From NCBI GenBank assembly GCA_017449135.1, contig JAFSKE010000026.1, forward strand, positions 1 through 55,657: a stretch of DNA of 55,657 nt, written 5' to 3'. Below the pieces are notes generated by a model that did no database searches, was not told the DNA's origin, and saw only the letters and a list, made by a program, of their open reading frames with translations. The position numbers and the translations under genes were made by a program. This DNA is from Synergistaceae bacterium. Its GTDB lineage: Bacteria > Synergistota > Synergistia > Synergistales > Aminobacteriaceae. Shown in pieces: positions 51,284 to 55,657 of the stretch (positions are counted from its first letter, which is position 1; each line of letters begins with the position of its first letter).

Positions 51284-52423
51284 GTGAAAACATATTGCTT
51301 CAAACTGTACAATTCAAAACGTAACCGGAAACTGAAAAGGCAGATAAACTCAGCCGGATTAATTTATAATCACTGTATAACGTTGCATAAACGTTATTAT
51401 GAATTGTACGGAAAACATTTGAAAAAATATGATCTTGAAAAACATCTGACGAAATTAAAAAAGTCAAAAAAATTTTCATACTTGCGAGAAATTGGTTCAC
51501 AGGCAGTTCAAGATATAGCAGACAGAATAGAACGAGCCTATAAATTATTTTATGAAAATCGAAAGAAAAAACAAAAATCCTCACCGCCAAATTTCAAAAA
51601 GGTACGAAAATATAAATCATTCATGCTGAAACAAGCAGGATGGAAGCTGAATGAAGACTTAGGAATAATAAAAATCGGCCGTGAAAACTACAGGTATTTT
51701 CAATCGAGAAGAATCGAAGGAAAAATCAAAACTGTAACAGTCAAGCGAGACCCGATAGGAGACATTTATATCTACATAGTAACAGATTTTAGTGAAGAAA
51801 AAATCATGGAACGAACAGGTAAAAGCGTCGGCTATGATTTCGGACTGAAAAAATTTTTAACAGCCAGTGATGGACAAGATATAGAAAGTCCGTTGTTTTT
51901 TGCAAAAAATTCAAAATTAATAATAAAGAAAAATCGAAATTTATCGAGGAAGCAGGAAAAGTCTCACAATCATAAGAAAGCACGTTTAGAATTAGCACGA
52001 GCTCACAAAAAAACGGTAAATCAAAGGAAAGATTTTCATTTTAAGACGGCACGACAAATATGTGAAGAATATGCAGTAGTATGTCTTGAAGACTTAAACT
52101 TAATGGGAATGAAAAAATTATACGGAAGGAAAGTTTCTGATTTAGGATTTTATAGTTTCGTTCAAAAACTGAAATATGAAGCAGCGAAATTTGGAACACG
52201 CATAATTTTCATAGATCGCTGGTATGCTTCAAGTCAAATTTGCAGTGAATGCGGGTACAAAAATCCTGAATTAAGAGATTTGAGAATACGAAAATGGGAA
52301 TGTCCGGAATGTGGAGCCAAACACGACAGAGACAGAAATGCGTCGATAAATATATTGAGGGTTGGGGCATCGACCCTTAGGGGAGACGAAGTAAGACCTG
52401 AGCAATCAGGCATTTGTTGTTGA
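51284..52423 (+). CDS. tnpB: TnpB RNA-guided nuclease (IS605 family)
   Basis: RNA-guided DNA endonuclease ancestral to Cas12, 379 residues. RuvC residues are visible as D185 (VGYDFGLKKF), E269 (CLEDLNLMGM) and the Asp of HDRDRNAS near 350; the zinc finger is C320/C323 and C340/C343 (CSEC, CPEC). The N-terminal HTH region is normal. Start GTG 51284. The C-terminal codons (TLRGDEVRPEQ) overlap the guide-RNA scaffold region, as in related elements. All catalytic residues are intact, so it could be active. It has no tnpA partner here. Confidence 0.93.
   Translation: MKTYCFKLYNSKRNRKLKRQINSAGLIYNHCITLHKRYYELYGKHLKKYDLEKHLTKLKKSKKFSYLREIGSQAVQDIADRIERAYKLFYENRKKKQKSSPPNFKKVRKYKSFMLKQAGWKLNEDLGIIKIGRENYRYFQSRRIEGKIKTVTVKRDPIGDIYIYIVTDFSEEKIMERTGKSVGYDFGLKKFLTASDGQDIESPLFFAKNSKLIIKKNRNLSRKQEKSHNHKKARLELARAHKKTVNQRKDFHFKTARQICEEYAVVCLEDLNLMGMKKLYGRKVSDLGFYSFVQKLKYEAAKFGTRIIFIDRWYASSQICSECGYKNPELRDLRIRKWECPECGAKHDRDRNASINILRVGASTLRGDEVRPEQSGICC
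52375..52405 (+). repeat. 31-base repeat of the tnpB 3' end, native copy
   Basis: The last codons of tnpB; matches 51251-51281 at 30 of 31 bases. Expected to be part of the guide-RNA scaffold that runs to the right end. Confidence 0.85.
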
Positions 52424-52431
52424 TACTAAAA

Positions 52432-52453
52432 TCCCCCACCTTTAGGCGGGGGA
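52432..52453 (+). repeat. Right-end hairpin of the tnpB element
   Basis: TCCCCCACC-TTTA-GGCGGGGGA, a 9-position stem with one A/C mismatch, then GTATGTC. Fits the right-end and 3' guide-scaffold hairpin of IS200/IS605 elements; the guide would start just beyond it, inside the 3' end of the alanine symporter gene. Confidence 0.8.
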
Positions 52454-52458
52454 GTATG

Positions 52459-54117
52459 TCAAATCGTTATAGCTGCAACGCCAAGTATTACTGACAAGAA
52501 GCCCAATAAAGTCTGTCGTTTGTATGACGTGATTAATCCCAGAACTATTGCAAGTGTCGCAAAAATCTTTGTAAACGCAAAGAATGATACCATTCCCATT
52601 GCTACTCCGATTACTCCGAGAATTATAAACTGTGCCTTTGAAATTAAAACTTTCTGTGCAGGCGATAAAACTCTGTCCGCTGGTGTTCCGAAACGTTCTT
52701 CGTAATCATCAACTATTCGTTTTAACACAGTTGAAAGAATTAATAATCCGATTAAGTTCGGTAACGCCATTAAGCCGTTTAACGTGTCCGAAATGTCCCA
52801 GATATTGTTAAGGAATTGGTTTCCTTCAGCACCTAAGAACTGTCCCCCTGCCGCTCCGATTAAAATCATTGCGATCCATAAAATTTTCATAAGGGGCTTG
52901 CTCCATACTCCGAATAAATACGTTACTGCCGTTTCAGCGTACCAATACCAGCCTAAAATCGTTGTGAAGGCGAATAATAATAATCCGATTGACAAAATAT
53001 ATTTTCCGGGCGTTCCAAGTGCAGACTCAAAAGCTGTCAACGTCAACTGAGCTCCCGTTAAATCAGGTGAATTTGTAAGCGTTCCCGTTACCATGATTAC
53101 AAGTGCCGTCAATGAGCAAATGATAATCGTGTCCATGAAAACTTCAAAAATTCCGTAAAATCCCTGCTGGACGGGGTGTTCAACGTTTGCAGTTGCGTGA
53201 ACCATAGGGGCAGAACCCATACCGGCTTCGTTGGAGAATACGCCTCTTGCAATTCCTCTCTGTACTGCTTCTTTAACTCCCCAGCCTGCTAATGCTCCGG
53301 GCAAGGTCTCTAATGGATCGTTGAAAGCGAGATGTACTGCGTTTGAAATTGCTCCAGGGATTGCTGAAGCGTTAAGGGCGAGAATGTAGGCTGCTCCGAA
53401 AATGTAAAATATTGCCATGAACGGAACTATGTATGTCGTAACTTTTGAAAGACTGTTTAATCCTCCGATTATTACGAGTGCTACAAGTACTGCCATTGCA
53501 ATTCCGCTGTAGAGATGATTAACTCCCCAGCCCATCGACATTGCTTCGGCCGCTGAGTTTGCCTGTGTCGCCGCACCGATTCCGAATGACGCTAAGAACG
53601 CAAACAACGCAAACAAGATTGCAAGCAATTTTCCGAAAACTTTTCCTATGCCTTTTCCTAAGACTTCACCGGCTCCGTTTTCAAGAATGTACATTGTACC
53701 TCCTCGCCAGTCTCCATCTGCGTCCTTCTGTCTGTAGTGTACCGCAAGCGTAACTTCTGCGAATTTCGTACACATTCCGAAAATTGCCGAAATCAACATC
53801 CATACTAACGCTCCGGGACCTCCCAAATGTAAAGCTGTCGCAACACCGGCCACGTTACCTGTTCCGACCGTTGCTGCCATTGCCGTTGCAAGTGCTGCAA
53901 ACGAAGAAATTGATTTGTCCTCGTCAGATTTCTTTCTGAAGCTGAAAACCTCCGATAAAGCCTCAAAGAAATATCTGAACTGCGGAAGTCCTAACAACAG
54001 TGTTAAATATACTCCCGTACCTACAAGCAATATTAACACCGGCGCACCCCACACGAAACTGTTTACTATTCCGTTGTAGTGCATAATCGTGTCCATAATG
54101 CCCTTCATATTTTCCAT
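52459..54117 (-). CDS. Sodium:alanine (AGCS) symporter
   Basis: Na+-coupled alanine/glycine symporter of the AGCS family, 552 residues, longer than the usual 450-480. Conserved parts are FRYFFEALSEVF, ATVGTGNVAGVATALHLGGPG, GMCTKFAEVTLAVHYR, RGIARGVFSNEAGMGSAPM and TTILGWYWYAE. The extra length is C-terminal: a cytoplasmic segment (VDDYEERFGTPADR) and two further hydrophobic segments. The stop TGA is supplied by bases of the tnpB element end (TCAA), so the last codons AAITI may not be native. AAGGAG precedes the ATG. Confidence 0.92.
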   Translation of the reverse strand: MENMKGIMDTIMHYNGIVNSFVWGAPVLILLVGTGVYLTLLLGLPQFRYFFEALSEVFSFRKKSDEDKSISSFAALATAMAATVGTGNVAGVATALHLGGPGALVWMLISAIFGMCTKFAEVTLAVHYRQKDADGDWRGGTMYILENGAGEVLGKGIGKVFGKLLAILFALFAFLASFGIGAATQANSAAEAMSMGWGVNHLYSGIAMAVLVALVIIGGLNSLSKVTTYIVPFMAIFYIFGAAYILALNASAIPGAISNAVHLAFNDPLETLPGALAGWGVKEAVQRGIARGVFSNEAGMGSAPMVHATANVEHPVQQGFYGIFEVFMDTIIICSLTALVIMVTGTLTNSPDLTGAQLTLTAFESALGTPGKYILSIGLLLFAFTTILGWYWYAETAVTYLFGVWSKPLMKILWIAMILIGAAGGQFLGAEGNQFLNNIWDISDTLNGLMALPNLIGLLILSTVLKRIVDDYEERFGTPADRVLSPAQKVLISKAQFIILGVIGVAMGMVSFFAFTKIFATLAIVLGLITSYKRQTLLGFLSVILGVAAITI

Positions 54118-54171
54118 AAAAAAACAACTCCTTTACAGAATTAATAAATTGCACAAATTTTCAATCAGTCT

Positions 54172-54180
54172 ATTATAGCA
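54172..54180 (-). promoter_or_regulatory. Extended -10 box of the alanine symporter
   Basis: TGCTATAAT on the minus strand, identical to the box before the DUF2828 gene. The leader is about 50 bases. No good -35, as expected for an extended -10. Confidence 0.6.
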
Positions 54181-54240
54181 TAATGAGATCAGCGGAAAAA
54201 TTCGGCTTGAAATACAAACTGCGACAGATTAAGATTAAAA

Positions 54241-55143
54241 TTAAGACAATAATTTTTTAGCCCACGCCCTGACTGCTGCGGAAGAATGATTTTCTAAAGC
54301 GGTCAGGCGTTTTTTATGGATTTTTGAGTAAGTCGGAAAATGAGTTTTCATAGCTCCCAGCAAAGGCACTAAAATTCTTGCGTCATCAGAAGCTAATAAA
54401 TTCCGAATAACGTTTTGATTCATGATTTTCCCCGTCGGCCAGCGTCTCAAAATTACTGCGACATCATCAGGTTTAACGTTCATTAAAAAACTTTCCATAA
54501 CGTCCGAATCATTTCCGATTAAATTTATGATTAAACCTGTTGGGAAATTTTTAGCATTTTCGGCTGTATCAAGAGCGATTAATTTTCTTGTAACGTCATC
54601 AAAAGGCAGAGTTTCAATAATATTTGCAGTGTCAGTATCAATGTCTGAACGTTTCAGGATTTCGGTTAAAGCTCTCCTGAACTCAACACGATTAGCGAAC
54701 TGTCCGGAATATTTTAATACTGCGTGAATGACTTTTAATTTGTCGGATTTCAATCTCAAAATAACGGAATTAATATCAATGTCAAAATAATTTTTATGTG
54801 TCGAAAAATGTTCTTTAATTTCGTTTTCATATTTTTCAAGGATTGAATTAACTTTTGCTTCGTCATTTTTTCGTTTTTTTTCGGCATTGTAATAATCATA
54901 AAGATTTTTTTTCGTTTTTGAGGCAGGAATATTTACGTTTAATTCTTCGGGAGTTAAATTTTTGAGAATGTTATATGCTCCCGTAATCTGCTTAAACCTG
55001 AAATCGCTTTTTGAGCCTGTAATGTCGGGGTGTAATTCTCGGGCAAGTTTCCTGAAAGCTGCGTGAATTTCCTCCGGCACAGCACCCGAAGCAAGTCCCA
55101 AAGTTTTTAATGCCGTCAAAATTTCTGAATTTTTAATATCCAT
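54241..55143 (-). CDS. J-domain protein with a long helical C-terminal region
   Basis: 300 residues. Residues 1-63 form a J domain (AFRKLARELHPDITG with the HPD motif), which stimulates an Hsp70 partner. There is no Gly/Phe region or zinc domain. A basic, charged linker (KKNLYDYYNAEKKRKNDEAK) is followed by helical, HEAT-like stretches (PFDDVTRKLIALDTAENAKN; VRAWAKKLL) to the end. A DnaJ-like co-chaperone with unknown clients; the short Hsp70-like ATPase at 31078 is a possible but remote partner. It is divergent from the DUF4230 gene over 40 bases. Confidence 0.8.
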   Translation of the reverse strand: MDIKNSEILTALKTLGLASGAVPEEIHAAFRKLARELHPDITGSKSDFRFKQITGAYNILKNLTPEELNVNIPASKTKKNLYDYYNAEKKRKNDEAKVNSILEKYENEIKEHFSTHKNYFDIDINSVILRLKSDKLKVIHAVLKYSGQFANRVEFRRALTEILKRSDIDTDTANIIETLPFDDVTRKLIALDTAENAKNFPTGLIINLIGNDSDVMESFLMNVKPDDVAVILRRWPTGKIMNQNVIRNLLASDDARILVPLLGAMKTHFPTYSKIHKKRLTALENHSSAAVRAWAKKLLS

Positions 55144-55183
55144 GATATTATTTTACTATGAATTTAAGTCGGAGGAAAGAAAT

Positions 55184-55657
55184 TTGTCATTATTAATAGT
55201 AACAGTGCTTGTGATTTCAATATGCCTGAATGTCTTTCTTGTAATGCGTAAGAAAGCCGCCCGCAATCATTCAGTGCGTTCAACGATATTATCAGGAATT
55301 AAAAACGTCAGCGAACTTGCAACCGTCCGAGAGCGTTTTCAATCGATAGTGTCATATTCAGACGGCGTAAAAATCCCTTTCATGAATATAAATTTTCCCG
55401 GAACGACACGAAAATTCATGATGAAATATTATGGAACAATAGTGTGCGGTTGTGATTTATCCAGAGCGCAGGTATCAGAGAGATTTGACGTGAACAGGGT
55501 TAAAATAACTTTGCCGAAAAGCAAAATCTTAGATGTTTATGCAGATGTCAACAGCTTTGAAATTTACGATCAGAGTGCAGGAATATTTACGTCTGTAAAA
55601 CTTGAGGATCAAAATCGTGAAGTTATGGCGGATTTAGAAAAGGTAAAAATTCACGAA
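55184..55657 (+). CDS. DUF4230-family membrane-anchored protein, 3'-truncated by window edge
   Basis: Starts with TTG at 55184 behind a perfect GGAGG site 8 bases away, and stays open to the window end (158 codons). An N-terminal membrane anchor (SLLIVTVLVISICLNVFLV) is followed by an outside domain with TILSGIKNVSELATVRERFQ, YYGTIVCGCDLSRAQ and RFDVNRVKITLPKSKILDV, the pattern of the DUF4230 family. Function of that family is unknown; a cell-envelope role is likely. The missing part is probably about 40-60 residues. Confidence 0.8.
   Translation, partial: MSLLIVTVLVISICLNVFLVMRKKAARNHSVRSTILSGIKNVSELATVRERFQSIVSYSDGVKIPFMNINFPGTTRKFMMKYYGTIVCGCDLSRAQVSERFDVNRVKITLPKSKILDVYADVNSFEIYDQSAGIFTSVKLEDQNREVMADLEKVKIHE

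Larger units (their letters stand above)
51230..52462 (+). mobile_element. IS200/IS605-type element carrying only tnpB
   Basis: A tnpB gene without tnpA, with a right-end hairpin at 52432-52453 followed by GTATGTCAA, a common right end in this superfamily. The left edge is uncertain: a degenerate copy of the 3' scaffold (from TAAATATAT at 51230) precedes the gene. Probably mobilised in trans, if at all. Confidence 0.75.

Overview
The window looks like chromosomal DNA from an AT-rich bacterium, most likely a low-GC member of the Synergistota (Synergistetes), possibly gut- or rumen-associated. Pointers are a C-terminal tail that matches what is known of the Synerg-CTERM sorting signal on a large secreted protein, a V-type (not F-type) ATPase, amino-acid and TRAP type transport genes, and an hslV-hslU-codY cluster. 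The species call is inference. No rRNA, tRNA or CRISPR array was recognised.

Layout. (1) 1-6 kb: the end of a V-ATPase operon (B, D), a large surface metallopeptidase/leucine-rich-repeat protein whose lipoprotein signal is cut off from the body of the gene by an 11-G tract, and a relB-yoeB toxin-antitoxin pair between two identical 34-base terminator repeats. (2) 6-18 kb: housekeeping genes, namely pnp-dut-leuA, a short uvrC, and a phoH-pgpH-ybeY-corC-like operon with a stand-alone carboxyltransferase subunit. (3) 18-21.5 kb: an operon of unnamed genes with two glycine-rich, membrane-active-looking proteins. (4) 21.5-26 kb: a dicarboxylate/amino-acid symporter with an unusual soluble N-terminal domain, and three tandem solute-binding proteins whose two lobes are in swapped (circularly permuted) order. 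(5) 26-29 kb: mazG, a previously uncalled 47-residue membrane peptide with a structured leader, capA, and an MntA-HepT toxin-antitoxin pair. (6) 29-36 kb: prmA-mtaB-Hsp70-like, a DHH-CBS-CCA-adding fusion, and a TROVE-like/vWA (DUF2828-type) gene preceded by a structured 5' leader. (7) 36-43.8 kb: hslV-hslU-codY, a B12-type radical SAM protein, transaldolase and a FGGY pentulose kinase. (8) 44-51 kb: a frameshifted TetR regulator, a nitroreductase, and a TRAP transporter-adenine deaminase-purine permease operon. (9) 51-55.7 kb: a TnpB element with a duplicated 3'-scaffold segment, inserted against the end of an alanine symporter, then a J-domain protein and the start of a DUF4230 protein.

How the genes work together. 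The metabolic genes fit an amino-acid- and purine-scavenging anaerobe: branched-chain synthesis (leuA) and a CodY regulator, amino-acid uptake (symporter, binding proteins, AGCS), purine uptake and deamination (NCS2 permease, adenine deaminase, possibly with the TRAP system), and pentose-phosphate flux (transaldolase, pentulose kinase). The items most worth a second look are the permuted binding-protein triplet, the 18-21 kb cassette, the 47-residue peptide locus, the DUF2828 leader, the non-AUG start of hslV, the poly-G switch and the tnpB scaffold duplication.
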